In this document: one piece after another, positions 55,837 through 64,000 of the stretch | Layout of the letters: the number at the start of each line of letters is the position of its first letter | Position numbering within the stretch: the first letter of the stretch is position 1 | Assembly: GCA_024690965.1 (NCBI GenBank) | Contig: JAILOG010000019.1 | Span: 1-64,000 of the forward strand | Direction: 5' to 3' | Length of the DNA stretch: 64,000 bases | Origin: Clostridiales bacterium | GTDB lineage: Bacteria; Bacillota; Clostridia; Oscillospirales; Acutalibacteraceae | Position numbers and translations under genes: made by a program | Notes under the pieces: generated by a model | What the model was told of the DNA's origin: nothing | Database searches by the model: none | What the model saw: the letters and a program-made list of their open reading frames with translations, nothing else

Positions 55837-57027
55837 ATGAAGATAAAACTTGCCGTATTGTTCGGCGGAAAAAGCGTTGAACACGAAATATCAATAATTT
55901 CCGCGGTGCAGGCGATGGCTGCGCTGAACCGTGAAAAATATGACGTAATTCCCGTATATATTACAAAAGACAACAGATTTTTCACAGGCGAATGTCTCTT
56001 TGATATAGAAAGCTATAAACAGAATTTAAAAAATTTGGAATCCAAATGCGAAAGAGTTATTTTTGTAAGCGAAAACGACAAAACATTTATTGTAAAATAT
56101 CCTCAGAAAAAATTTAAGAATAACGTAATAGATTACATTGATGTCGCGTTGCCGATAGTTCACGGAACAAACGTTGAAGACGGCACAATGCAGGGATTTT
56201 TGCAGATGCATAATATCCCTTACGGAGGCTGCGATGTTATGTCATCGGCGGTGGGTATGGACAAATACGTTATGAAAACTGTGCTTAAAGACAACGGTAT
56301 TCCCGTGCTTGACTGCAAAGTGTATACTTCTTACGCTTATGAGCAAGGCGCTGAGGGGATAATAAATGATATTGAAGATAACTTTGATTATCCAGTAATA
56401 ATAAAGCCGATAAACTTGGGTTCAAGTGTAGGAATTAAAAAAGCATCAAACAGAGAAGAGCTTGAAGACGCGCTGGAGCTTGCTTTTGAGTTTTCGCTCA
56501 AGGTGCTTTGCGAAAGAGCGATAGTTAATTTAAAAGAGATAAATTGCGCTGTTTTGGGAGACGGAGAAGAAGCCGAAGCAAGCGAATGTGAAGAGCCGAT
56601 AACAGGCGACGAGATATTGAGCTACAAAGATAAATATATGGATAACGGCTCAAAGGGTATGAGCGGCTTAAAGCGCCGTATGCCTGCCGACATCACAAAT
56701 GAACAGCGCGACTGTGTACGCGATATGGCAGTTAAGGCGTTTAAATGCCTGGGCTGCGGCGGTGTTGCGAGAATAGACTTTATGATGGACACAAAAACAG
56801 AAGAAATATTTGTAAATGAGATAAACACGATACCCGGCTCGTTGTCGTTCTATTTGTGGGAGCCGCTGGGTATAAAATATGATGAACTTTTAGACAGGCT
56901 TGTGTCTTTGGCGCTTAAAAGAGAAAGAGAACGCGCAGCGCTTCATTTCAGCTTTGAAACAAATGTTTTGTCGGGTGTAACGCTCGGCGGAGCAAAAGGC
57001 GCCAAGGGCGGAAAGCTTGGCGGATAA
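55837..57027 (+). CDS. ddl: D-alanine--D-alanine ligase
   Basis: 396 residues, GGGGGA about 9 nt before ATG. ATP-grasp fold with LFGGKSVEHEISIISA, VHGTNVEDGTMQGFL, GMDKYVMKTVLKDNGIPV, PVIIKPINLGSSVGIKKA, REINCAVLG, and NEINTIPGSLSFYLWEP as the catalytic end. The Tyr/Phe and Ser loops look like Ddl, not VanA-type. A Gly/Lys-rich tail (TLGGAKGAKGGKLGG) is odd and probably disordered. Pairs with murF in the same operon and supplies dipeptide for its reaction. Confidence 0.94.
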   Translation: MKIKLAVLFGGKSVEHEISIISAVQAMAALNREKYDVIPVYITKDNRFFTGECLFDIESYKQNLKNLESKCERVIFVSENDKTFIVKYPQKKFKNNVIDYIDVALPIVHGTNVEDGTMQGFLQMHNIPYGGCDVMSSAVGMDKYVMKTVLKDNGIPVLDCKVYTSYAYEQGAEGIINDIEDNFDYPVIIKPINLGSSVGIKKASNREELEDALELAFEFSLKVLCERAIVNLKEINCAVLGDGEEAEASECEEPITGDEILSYKDKYMDNGSKGMSGLKRRMPADITNEQRDCVRDMAVKAFKCLGCGGVARIDFMMDTKTEEIFVNEINTIPGSLSFYLWEPLGIKYDELLDRLVSLALKRERERAALHFSFETNVLSGVTLGGAKGAKGGKLGG

Positions 57028-57039
57028 CGGGAATAAATT

Positions 57040-57774
57040 ATGGAAAAGCTTTGCTCAAAAATAAGAGCCGCCATAGATAAATATTCCATGATAGATGAAG
57101 GCGATACGGTAGCGGTGGGCGTTTCAGGCGGAAAAGACTCGCTTGTGCTTTTGGAGTGTTTGTGCAGGATAAGACGGTATTATCCTAAAAAATTCACTCT
57201 TAAAGCCATAACCTGCGACCCGTGCTTCGGCGGAAAAGAAACTGATTTAAGCGAAATAGAGCGTTTGTGTGAGAGATACGACGTTGAGTATATAATTTGC
57301 AGGACAAGCCTTGCAAAAGTTATATTTGACGAGCGAAAAGAGAAAAATCCCTGTTCGCTTTGCGCTAAAATGCGCAGAGGCATACTGCATAAGGCGGCAA
57401 AGGAAAACGGCTGTAATAAAATCGCTTTAGGGCATCATTTTAACGACGCCGTGCAGACATTTATTATGAATTTGTTTGACTGCGGAAACATAAGCTGCTT
57501 TTCGCCTAAAAGCTATTTATCAAACAGAGAACTTTGGCTTATAAGACCGATGATCTTCTGTGAGGAAAATGAGATAATAAGAACGGCGAACAAATATAAG
57601 CTCCCTGTTGTAAAAAGCGAATGCCCCGCCGACGGCAATACGGAAAGAAAAGCCGTTGACACGCTTATAAAAGAGCTTAAAGTACAATATCCCGATATTG
57701 AAGCGAAAATAATGGGAGCAATGCAAAGGAACGACATAAGCGGCTGGGGGCTGTGTAAAGATACAAAAATTTGA
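57040..57774 (+). CDS. TtcA-like tRNA-thiolation or related PP-loop enzyme
   Basis: 244 residues, 12 nt after ddl. PP-loop signature GVSGGKDSL near residues 28-36 and the CxxC pair CSLCAKMRRGILHKAA plus the C-terminal CPADGNTERKAVDTLIKEL match the TtcA family (2-thiocytidine at tRNA position 32) and its relatives. Additional cysteines (CDPCFGG) may bind an iron-sulfur cluster. The family assignment is good; the exact modification is not certain. Confidence 0.86.
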   Translation: MEKLCSKIRAAIDKYSMIDEGDTVAVGVSGGKDSLVLLECLCRIRRYYPKKFTLKAITCDPCFGGKETDLSEIERLCERYDVEYIICRTSLAKVIFDERKEKNPCSLCAKMRRGILHKAAKENGCNKIALGHHFNDAVQTFIMNLFDCGNISCFSPKSYLSNRELWLIRPMIFCEENEIIRTANKYKLPVVKSECPADGNTERKAVDTLIKELKVQYPDIEAKIMGAMQRNDISGWGLCKDTKI

Positions 57775-57792
57775 GAGAGGAGGAAATGCACC

Positions 57793-58335
57793 GTGTTTAA
57801 CACCATTAAAGACATAGATGAATATATAATAGAGTCTATGCCGAAAATCCATAAACCGTGGCTTATAAAAATAATGCGGTTTTTTACAATGCTCGGCAAC
57901 CAGGGCAAGGTGTGGTTTGCGCTGTGTATTCCTCTGCTTATAATAAAATCTACAAGATTTACGGGCATTACCGTTTTGCTTGCTATGCTTATCACCTGTA
58001 TTACGGGAGAAGGTATAATTAAGCACCTTGTGTGCAGGATACGCCCGTGCAGTAATATAGAAGAGGACAGGCACGTTGTAAAAAAGCCGATGACTATATA
58101 CAGCTTTCCTTCGGGACATTCTGCATCGTCGTTTACGGTGTTTACGGTGCTGGTCTTCAAAATGTGGCCGCTTGCGATACCTGTTCTTTTTATGGGGCTG
58201 TGTATCGCGTTTTCGAGAGTGTATTTGCTTGTGCATTACTTAACAGACGTTGTAGTAGGTATTGTTCTCGGGGTTATGTGCGGAGTTTTGTCGGTGCAGA
58301 TAATGCAGTATGTAGCGCTGCACTTTTTCGGCTGA
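57793..58335 (+). CDS. PAP2-family membrane phosphatase
   Basis: 180 residues, GTG start 57793 with AGGAGG 9 nt upstream. Membrane helices and the PAP2 signature: KHLVCRIRPC (KxxxxxRP), YSFPSGHSASSFTVF (PSGH), and FSRVYLLVHYLTDVVVG (SRxxxxxHxxxD). These are lipid or undecaprenyl-pyrophosphate phosphatases; in this cell-wall-rich operon BcrC-like recycling of undecaprenyl-PP is plausible. All three motifs are complete. Confidence 0.9.
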   Translation: MFNTIKDIDEYIIESMPKIHKPWLIKIMRFFTMLGNQGKVWFALCIPLLIIKSTRFTGITVLLAMLITCITGEGIIKHLVCRIRPCSNIEEDRHVVKKPMTIYSFPSGHSASSFTVFTVLVFKMWPLAIPVLFMGLCIAFSRVYLLVHYLTDVVVGIVLGVMCGVLSVQIMQYVALHFFG

Positions 58336-58407
58336 TTAAAGATAGAATCATAATACATAGGGGAGGAGAGCGCACAGGCGCAAAAGCCTTGGCGCAAGAT
58401 AAAAGTT

Positions 58408-60249
58408 ATGTGCGGTATTTGCGGTTTTACGGGAAATATTATAAACCGTGACGAGGTCTTGAAGAATATGACCGATGTTATCACTCACAGAGGGCCCGAC
58501 AGCGAGGGCTTTTTCAGTGATGACAAAATAAATATGGGTTTCAGAAGATTGAGTATTATTGACCTTGACGCGGGACATCAGCCGATTTACAACGAGGACA
58601 GGTCTCTTGTGCTCACTTTCAACGGAGAGATATATAATTACAAGGATTTGCGACGTGAGCTTATAGAGCTCGGTCACAGCTTTTACACCGAAAGCGACAG
58701 CGAGGTCTTAATTCACGGCTATGAGCAATGGGGAGCAGATATGCTCAACAAGCTTAGGGGTATGTTCGGATTCACTATATATAACAGTAACGACGGCTCT
58801 GTGTTTATCGCGAGAGACTTTTTCGGTATAAAACCGATGCACTATACGCTCTGCAACGGACATTTTGTGTATGCTTCGGAGATAAAAAGTATATTAAAAT
58901 TCCCCGAATATAAAAAAGAGTTTAACGAGTCTATGCTTGATAAATATTTGTCGTTCCAATATGCCGTTCCGCCCGAGACATTCTTTAAGGATGTTTATTG
59001 TCTTCTTCCGGGGCATTATATGATATATAGGGATGGCAAAATAGATATTACAAGATATTTTGAGGCGCGTTTTAATCCCGATGAAAATATGACGGAAGAA
59101 GAGGCCGTAGACAAAATAGAAAAGGTGTTTGAAAACAGCGTAAACGCTCACAAAATAAGCGATGTTGAAGTTGGGTGCTTTTTGTCGAGCGGCGTGGATT
59201 CAAGCTATGTTTCAACGTATTTTGCTGACCAAAAAACATTTACCGTAGGATTTGATTTCGGCGAGAAATATAATGAGATAAGCTGGGCACAGGATCTTTC
59301 AAAAGAAATAGGCGTAGACCATAAATTTAAGCTTATAAGCTCAGAGGAGTTCTGGGGCAGCGTGGAAAAGGTCCAATATCATATGGACCAACCGCTGGCA
59401 GACCCTTCGTGTATTGCGTTGTATTTTGTTTCAAAGCTGGCGTCGGAATATGTTAAGGTTGTGCTTTCCGGTGAAGGCGCGGACGAGCTTTTCGGCGGAT
59501 ATACCATTTATAATGAACCTCACGTTTTCAAAACTTATCAAAAAATATTGCCCTATAAATTTAGAATGTGGCTTTATAAAATGGCAAAGAAAATGCCGAA
59601 TATAAAGGGCAGAGGCTTTATAATGCGCGGAGCCCGACCTACCGAAGAAAAATTCATAGGCAACGCTTTTATGTATGACTATGAGCAGAAAAAGAATATT
59701 CTCAAAAACACCGCAATTGTAACAAAGCCTCAGGATTACTGCCAAAAATACTACGCTCGTGTCAAGGATTATGATGATGAAACCAAAATGCAGTATCTTG
59801 ATATAAATTTGTGGATGGTGGGCGACATACTTCTGAAAGCAGACAGAATGAGTATGGCGAATTCGCTGGAGCTGAGAGTGCCTTTTCTTGATAAAGAAGT
59901 GTTTAAGATCGCTTCAACTATTCCCACGCGTTTACGTGTTAACAAAAAGAACACAAAGTATGCCATGAGAATGGCGGCAATGCGACACTTGCCCGAGCGT
60001 ACGGCGCAAAAGGAAAAATTGGGTTTTCCCGTTCCCACAAGAGTATGGCTGAGAGATGAAAAATATTACAATGTTGTAAAGGCAAAATTTGAGGGCGAAA
60101 CAGCACGTAAATTTTTTAATACAGATAAGCTTATTGAGTTCTTAGATGAGCATTACAGCGGAAAAGAGGATAACAGCCGCAAGGTTTGGACGGTTTATAT
60201 TTTCCTTGTTTGGTATGACTTATATTTTGGGGACAGGAATATAAAATAA
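58408..60249 (+). CDS. asnB: Asparagine synthase (glutamine-hydrolysing)
   Basis: 613 residues. Nucleophile Cys2 (MCGICGF) with an N-terminal glutaminase domain (HRGPDSEGFF, FNGEIYNYKDLR, ESDSEVLIHGYEQWG, DFFGIKP), then the synthase domain with the PPi-binding loop SSGVDSSYVSTYF, SGEGADELFGGY, and KADRMSMANSLELRVPFLD. Amide is transferred from glutamine to aspartate with ATP. The start must be this ATG because Cys2 is catalytic, yet no clear Shine-Dalgarno lies within 15 nt; a GGAGGAG is 40 nt upstream. Could alternatively amidate a cell-wall residue, but motifs fit AsnB. Confidence 0.93.
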   Translation: MCGICGFTGNIINRDEVLKNMTDVITHRGPDSEGFFSDDKINMGFRRLSIIDLDAGHQPIYNEDRSLVLTFNGEIYNYKDLRRELIELGHSFYTESDSEVLIHGYEQWGADMLNKLRGMFGFTIYNSNDGSVFIARDFFGIKPMHYTLCNGHFVYASEIKSILKFPEYKKEFNESMLDKYLSFQYAVPPETFFKDVYCLLPGHYMIYRDGKIDITRYFEARFNPDENMTEEEAVDKIEKVFENSVNAHKISDVEVGCFLSSGVDSSYVSTYFADQKTFTVGFDFGEKYNEISWAQDLSKEIGVDHKFKLISSEEFWGSVEKVQYHMDQPLADPSCIALYFVSKLASEYVKVVLSGEGADELFGGYTIYNEPHVFKTYQKILPYKFRMWLYKMAKKMPNIKGRGFIMRGARPTEEKFIGNAFMYDYEQKKNILKNTAIVTKPQDYCQKYYARVKDYDDETKMQYLDINLWMVGDILLKADRMSMANSLELRVPFLDKEVFKIASTIPTRLRVNKKNTKYAMRMAAMRHLPERTAQKEKLGFPVPTRVWLRDEKYYNVVKAKFEGETARKFFNTDKLIEFLDEHYSGKEDNSRKVWTVYIFLVWYDLYFGDRNIK

Positions 60250-60290
60250 GTCAAAAAGTTACAAAATTATTACTAAATTTTAATTTGCTA

Positions 60291-60319
60291 TTGAAATTTG
60301 GAAATAACTGTGATAATAT
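60291..60319 (+). promoter_or_regulatory. ftsZ: Promoter of ftsZ
   Basis: TTGAAA (60291-60296), 17-bp spacer, TAATAT (60314-60319), 83 nt before ATG. Confidence 0.75.
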
Positions 60320-60401
60320 ATCCCATAGACTTTGGCGAAAAATGAGCGCCGATTTGTGAAGAATAATATGAAGGAATATTTAATATCAGGAGGAATAAAA
60401 A

Positions 60402-61514
60402 ATGCCGTTAAAATTAGCAAATGATATTGGCGAAATACGTAGAGTTATTAAGGTTATTGGTATAGGCGGCGGCGGCGGAAACGCCGTAAACAGAATGGTT
60501 GACGAGAGCGTTTCCTGTGTGGAATTTATTGTACTTAATACCGACGACCACGTTTTACAGTTTTCCAAAGCAAATACCAAAATTCAGATAGGAGCAAAAA
60601 TAACACACGGACAGGGCGCGGGCTCTAAGCCCGAGATAGGCAGAGAAGCCGCGCAGGAGAGCGAAGAAGAGATTACAAACCTTCTTCGTGATACCGATAT
60701 GGTGTTTATAACGGCAGGTATGGGCGGCGGCACAGGCACAGGCGCGGCGCCTGTTGTTGCCAAAATAGCAAAAGAACTCGGTGTATTAACCGTTGCGATA
60801 GTTACAAAGCCCTTTAATTTTGAAGGCAAGAACCGTATGGCACAGGCAGAGGAAGGCATTGCCGAACTCAGCAAATATGTTGATTCTCTTATAGTAGTAC
60901 CTAACGAAAGACTTAAGAACGTAAGCACGGAGAGAATTACCCTTAAAAACGCTTTTTCAATCGCCGATGACGTTTTAAGACAGGGTGTGCAGAGTATATC
61001 TGACCTTATTCTTGTTCCGGGTTATATTAACCTTGACTTTGCCGATGTAACAACGATTATGAAAGACGCAGGCTACGCGCATATGGGTGTAGGCTTTGCA
61101 GAGGGCAAGGATAAAGCAACAAAGGCTGCGGATATGGCTGTTTCCAGCCCGCTTCTCGAAACAGAGATAGACGGCGCTGCGGGAATTATCATAAACATTA
61201 CCGCGTCGCCCGATATCGGTCTTGACGAGGTAGATACTGCCGCAACATTTATAAGCGACAAGGCGTCTGAAGACGCCAAGGTTATTTGGGGCGTTGTTTT
61301 TGACGACAACATGGAAGACGCTCTTAAAATCACCGTTATTGCCACAGGCTCGCTTAAAGGCACAAAGGCCGCGGACGATGTTGTAAGATTTGCCCACGCG
61401 GTAGACGTTGAAAACACAAGCGTTAACAAAGCGGTTGAAGATATGAAACAGGGCTCCGACGACGAAGACGATACTTTCCGCGATATTATGGACATACTTA
61501 ACTCTAATAAATAA
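60402..61514 (+). CDS. ftsZ: Cell division protein FtsZ
   Basis: 370 residues, AGGAGG before ATG 60402. Tubulin/FtsZ GTPase: IGIGGGGGNAVNRM, NTDDHVLQ, tubulin signature GMGGGTGTGAAP, FEGKNRMAQAEEGI, synergy loop DFADVTTIMKDAGYAHMGVG with the T7 Asp. It builds the division ring. The tail is short and ends DDTFRDIMDILNSNK; the conserved IPxFL(R/K)-type C-terminal peptide that binds FtsA, SepF and other partners is not recognisable. Placed alone with its own promoter, outside a dcw cluster. Confidence 0.96.
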   Translation: MPLKLANDIGEIRRVIKVIGIGGGGGNAVNRMVDESVSCVEFIVLNTDDHVLQFSKANTKIQIGAKITHGQGAGSKPEIGREAAQESEEEITNLLRDTDMVFITAGMGGGTGTGAAPVVAKIAKELGVLTVAIVTKPFNFEGKNRMAQAEEGIAELSKYVDSLIVVPNERLKNVSTERITLKNAFSIADDVLRQGVQSISDLILVPGYINLDFADVTTIMKDAGYAHMGVGFAEGKDKATKAADMAVSSPLLETEIDGAAGIIINITASPDIGLDEVDTAATFISDKASEDAKVIWGVVFDDNMEDALKITVIATGSLKGTKAADDVVRFAHAVDVENTSVNKAVEDMKQGSDDEDDTFRDIMDILNSNK

Positions 61515-61547
61515 AAAAAGATATCTTGTAAAATTTGATAAAAGGTA

Positions 61548-61577
61548 TTGACAATATGTAGTGTACGGTGGTATAAT
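61548..61577 (+). promoter_or_regulatory. rpsT: Promoter of rpsT
   Basis: TTGACA (61548-61553), 18-bp spacer, TATAAT (61572-61577), 37 nt before the GTG start. Confidence 0.85.
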
Positions 61578-61614
61578 CACTAAACGTGAGTTATGCGAAA
61601 AGGAGGTAAGACAA

Positions 61615-61875
61615 GTGCCGAATATTAAATCAGCAAAGAAACGTGTTAAGGTTATAGCTGTTAAAACCGCTAAAAACAAGGCAACCAAGTCAGCTTTGAA
61701 AACATCCGTTAAAAAGGCAAACGTTGCTATAAGCGAGGCGTCTGTTAACAAAGAAGCAGCTGTAAGAGAAGCAATAAAAACTATTGATAAGGCGGCTGCA
61801 AAGGGCATTATTCATAAGAATAAGGCTGCAAGAAACAAGTCAGCTCTGGTTCGCAAGCTTAACGCTGCCGGTTAA
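61615..61875 (+). CDS. rpsT: 30S ribosomal protein S20
   Basis: 86 residues from GTG 61615, chosen because AGGAGG lies 8 nt upstream and the protein then begins PNIKSAKKRVKV as in other S20 proteins. Lys/Ala-rich three-helix bundle, ending AARNKSALVRKLNAAG. It binds 16S rRNA early in 30S assembly. A GTG/TTG start on rpsT is frequent and is used for autoregulation in some bacteria. Longer frame to 61561 spans the promoter and is not coding. Confidence 0.95.
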   Translation: MPNIKSAKKRVKVIAVKTAKNKATKSALKTSVKKANVAISEASVNKEAAVREAIKTIDKAAAKGIIHKNKAARNKSALVRKLNAAG

Positions 61876-61894
61876 TTTTTATTCAGCTTACAAG

Positions 61895-61926
61895 AGTCCC
61901 CGTTCTTAATCGGACGGGACTTTTTT
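61895..61926 (+). terminator. Terminator of rpsT
   Basis: AGTCCCCGT pairs with ACGGGACT with one bulged C, followed by TTTTTT. Confidence 0.82.
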
Positions 61927-61963
61927 GTGTGACCCCAAAGTTAGAAAAAATTTTAAAAAATAC

Positions 61964-61992
61964 TTGCTTTTTTGCAAGTGTTCTGTTATTAT
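61964..61992 (+). promoter_or_regulatory. rpmB: Promoter of rpmB
   Basis: TTGCTT (61964-61969), 17-bp spacer, TATTAT (61987-61992), about 49 nt before ATG 62041. Confidence 0.65.
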
Positions 61993-62040
61993 ATTTCTGT
62001 TGTGTATGAAACATACTTCAGCACTAAGGAGGTGCAACAA

Positions 62041-62229
62041 ATGGCAAAATGCGAAATTTGCGGAAAGAGCATGGCTTTCGGTATAAGAGTATCTCACTCT
62101 CACAGACGTTCAAACAGAACTTGGAAGCCTAACGTTAGACGTGTAAGAGCTATCGTAAACGGTACTCCTAAGCGCGTTTATGCTTGCACTCGTTGCCTGC
62201 GTTCAGGTAAGGTTACAAGAGCGGTTTGA
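62041..62229 (+). CDS. rpmB: 50S ribosomal protein L28
   Basis: 62 residues from ATG 62041 with AAGGAGG upstream. MAKCEICGKSMAFGIRVSHSH, TWKPNVRRVRAIVNGTPKRVYACTRCLRSGKV: the zinc-binding C+ form with two CxxC pairs (CEIC and CTRC). Longer frame from 61972 runs through the promoter. Single gene ended by a strong terminator. Confidence 0.96.
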   Translation: MAKCEICGKSMAFGIRVSHSHRRSNRTWKPNVRRVRAIVNGTPKRVYACTRCLRSGKVTRAV

Positions 62230-62281
62230 TTTTTATTGCCTTTAACGGCAGTTTAATAGTGCTTAATATCTGCATCAAATC

Positions 62282-62315
62282 ACGGTCAGCCCTTTTGCGG
62301 GCTGACCGTTTGTTC
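62282..62315 (+). terminator. Terminator of rpmB
   Basis: Perfect 11-bp stem ACGGTCAGCCC/GGGCTGACCGT with a 6-nt loop followed by TTGTTCC. The remaining gap to 62387 is AT-rich without features. Confidence 0.85.
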
Positions 62316-62387
62316 CATTTTACGTCAATAAAAGTGTTTTTGTATAAGTGATAAAAACATGAAAATTTAATTAATTTAACAAAAAGG

Positions 62388-62416
62388 TTGATTTTTTTTC
62401 ATGTATTTGATACAAT
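62388..62416 (+). promoter_or_regulatory. Promoter of the surface-protein gene
   Basis: TTGATT (62388-62393), 17-bp spacer, TACAAT (62411-62416), 96 nt before the start codon at 62512, leaving a leader of about 85 nt with no clear regulatory RNA. Confidence 0.65.
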
Positions 62417-62511
62417 GTTAAACACGGTGGATTCTGGGTGTGGTGTGACTTTTTACCCATCCGGAGAAGTTGAAATAATTGTAAAATACACAGCAAAAGG
62501 ATTGATTTGTT

Positions 62512-64000
62512 ATGAAAAAATTCGTAAGTTTGCTCTTAGTATTGTTGCTTGCGCTGACAAGCGCAACAGCTGTTAATGCCAAGGGCGTAAGAGACATTTT
62601 CGGCACTGTTAACGCAAGAGGTGCGTATACAGTAATAAACAACAATCACGGCATAGTAACGAATGTCGTTGATTATCCTGAGGGCAGCGAATCTCCCTTT
62701 GTGTATGCAAGTGGTGGCGTAAGCGCCATTAACAATGAAATCTCGTATGCTCTCGGAGATAATGGATTGCCTAAAAAGAAACCTGGAATAGAGAGTGAAA
62801 AGGCGAGTAACGCCGAGATGCTATGGGACACCACGTCAAATAATACTTTGAACTATACTTATCAAGCGTCCAATGTCGGTTCTTTTTTGCTTTATGATGA
62901 GGATACTAACAGATACCATATTGATTCTTGGGAATTAGACACTATAAACAACGGTCTTGCGCAAAAAGTGACCTATGATAATACAACCGAGAAATTTTCG
63001 TATGAAGATTATAATTGCACTGCTGATATATCAGGCGAATTGGGTAATGCTCAAAATTTTCTATATAACTCGTTCCGCTTCCATTATGCGCTGAGCATCA
63101 GCGCTAACTTTAATATGCCTGCAGGTGGAAATTTGTCTTACAACAATAATGGAGTTCACGTTGTTGAGCCTATGAGATTTGATTTTGCCGGTGATGATTT
63201 GGTACTTGTATACATCGATGGTGTAAGAGTACTCAACGGCAGTATTCAGTGGGGACATATGGCGTTCTTTGATACGCCTGACTACAACATTAACCCCTCT
63301 ATAGACTTTTCCACAGGCATTGTTCATACAATGACTTCTCAAAACCGTTCTTCTCAAACAACATTGTATGATATATTCAGCGCATATTATGATGAGCTTG
63401 GCTATAACGCTGCGGCAAAAGAAAGTGCGCTTGCTGCCAAGTTTGACCGCGTTGGCGATAACTATATCTTAAAAGAGGGTACCCATGAGTTTAAGATGTT
63501 TTACGCGGAAACGGCCGGAGGAAGAGCAAACTGTAAGGTAAGCTTTAACTTACTTGCTGATGAAGATTTCGCAACAACACCTCCCAGCGAGCCGCCATAT
63601 AATCTTTTGTTTGTAGACTATCAGTATGATACGGATGTTGCTCATGTTTACAGGGAGATGTCTAACTACACCAATACTACTTTGGAATTGACAAAAGATA
63701 TTGCTACAGACTTTGAATTTGAGGACTTACCGTTTGCAGGATGGTTTGAAACAAGAGAAGCTGCCGCGTCAGGGTATGTTTATAACAACACTATGCGGCA
63801 TGTCGATCTGTCTTGTGCATACGCGCACAACGTTACGCTTTCAAATTACCCTAAAGGCAACGTAACGTTGCCCGTTATGATAAACGGAACGAAACAAAAT
63901 GTAACTTATCCAAACGCGATAGTATTTTATGCAGGATGGATTCCTGAGATATCTCAACAAAAGGCAGCAGAAGATAACAATGTATACGGTACAGCCAACG
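62512..64000 (+). CDS. Secreted fibro-slime-type surface protein, N-terminal part
   Basis: Open to the window end: at least 496 residues, with AAAGGA 10 nt before ATG 62512. Signal peptide at 1-24 (KKFVSLLLVLLLALTSATAVNA-like). Residues about 170-370 fit the fibro-slime/PA14-like pattern: FDFAGDDLVLVYIDGVRVLN, IDFSTGIVHTM, LYDIFSAYYDELG, and EGTHEFKMFYAETAGGRANCKVSFNL. The next section has repeats with FAGWFETREAA and FYAGWIPE endings, resembling Listeria-Bacteroides (InlB B-repeat-like) modules. Such proteins are usually pilin-like adhesins with LPxTG anchors; the C-terminus is outside the window. Signal peptide and fibro-slime match are visible; adhesion is inferred. Confidence 0.8.
   Translation, partial: MKKFVSLLLVLLLALTSATAVNAKGVRDIFGTVNARGAYTVINNNHGIVTNVVDYPEGSESPFVYASGGVSAINNEISYALGDNGLPKKKPGIESEKASNAEMLWDTTSNNTLNYTYQASNVGSFLLYDEDTNRYHIDSWELDTINNGLAQKVTYDNTTEKFSYEDYNCTADISGELGNAQNFLYNSFRFHYALSISANFNMPAGGNLSYNNNGVHVVEPMRFDFAGDDLVLVYIDGVRVLNGSIQWGHMAFFDTPDYNINPSIDFSTGIVHTMTSQNRSSQTTLYDIFSAYYDELGYNAAAKESALAAKFDRVGDNYILKEGTHEFKMFYAETAGGRANCKVSFNLLADEDFATTPPSEPPYNLLFVDYQYDTDVAHVYREMSNYTNTTLELTKDIATDFEFEDLPFAGWFETREAAASGYVYNNTMRHVDLSCAYAHNVTLSNYPKGNVTLPVMINGTKQNVTYPNAIVFYAGWIPEISQQKAAEDNNVYGTAN

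Noticed and set aside
62388-62576. 62-residue frame before and across the surface-protein start
   Set aside because: It spans the promoter and overlaps the signal peptide region in another frame without a ribosome-binding site.
1-64000. CRISPR array
   Set aside because: No set of regularly spaced direct repeats of 24-40 nt was seen anywhere in the window, and there are no cas genes.

Overview
The window looks like part of a chromosome of a low-to-moderate GC member of the Bacillota, class Clostridia, probably an Oscillospirales-like gut anaerobe. I base this on strong AGGAGG ribosome-binding sites, sigma-A promoters (TTGACA-17-TATAAT), the feoA-feoA-feoB-Cys-rich ferrous iron locus, a type I dockerin, a GH25 lysozyme, and host genes such as ftsZ, rpsT, rpmB, murF and ddl. 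This is inference from gene content; no rRNA or tRNA gene is present to place it firmly.

Layout. (1) 1-16.4 kb is the right-hand part of an integrated mobile element. Its cargo includes the end of an AAA+ ATPase, a coiled-coil membrane protein, a giant Sel1-repeat protein with a C-terminal CFI-box-type domain, and a small PqqD/radical-SAM/40-residue peptide cassette. These are followed by a WYL regulator, a LexA-like repressor with an ImmA-type metallopeptidase, and a small sigma-like factor behind a hairpin that covers its ribosome-binding site. Next come a GC-rich structured segment that looks like a free-standing non-coding RNA, a MazF-type toxin with no visible protein antitoxin, and three consecutive large serine recombinases, the middle one lacking the catalytic domain. 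(2) 16.6-22.3 kb holds an IS3-type transposase and a defence island: a winged-helix regulator, a single-chain restriction-methylation-specificity protein, and a HEPN-motif protein. (3) 22.8-30.9 kb carries paaK and a divergent operon that looks like a complete partner-switching module: a STAS antagonist, a DUF2156 protein, a MATE transporter fused to an RsbW-like ATPase domain, a GNAT enzyme, and a Cache/HAMP/PP2C/ATPase receptor phosphatase.

(4) 31.2-45.8 kb is a RiPP (lanthipeptide) cluster transcribed divergently from about 39.5 kb. The minus strand carries an NHLM-type export system (adaptor, C39 peptidase-ABC, second ABC), a nucleotidyltransferase-like protein, two candidate precursor peptides with their own strong promoter, and a radical SAM/SPASM enzyme. 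The plus strand carries an HprK-like P-loop protein fused to PqqD, a short LanM with a CCG zinc motif, a signal-peptidase-like protein, a further ABC exporter and a lipoprotein. (5) 45.9-49.3 kb is the feo locus with three copies of a GGTTAG/CTAAC-type inverted repeat around its promoter. (6) 49.4-62.3 kb is mostly housekeeping: peroxiredoxin, a secreted C39/dockerin protein, GH25 lysozyme, alpha/beta hydrolase, MurF, Ddl, a TtcA-like protein, PAP2, AsnB, FtsZ, S20 and L28. (7) A secreted fibro-slime-type surface protein begins at 62.5 kb and runs off the end.

The best candidates for under-described biology are the partner-switching operon with the MATE-ATPase fusion, the structured RNA that precedes an orphan MazF, the LanM-CCG/PqqD-kinase/radical-SAM lanthipeptide cluster, and the AAA/coiled-coil/Sel1-CFI cargo operon. 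No CRISPR array, rRNA or intact tRNA was seen. All claims come from reading the sequence; no database search was run.
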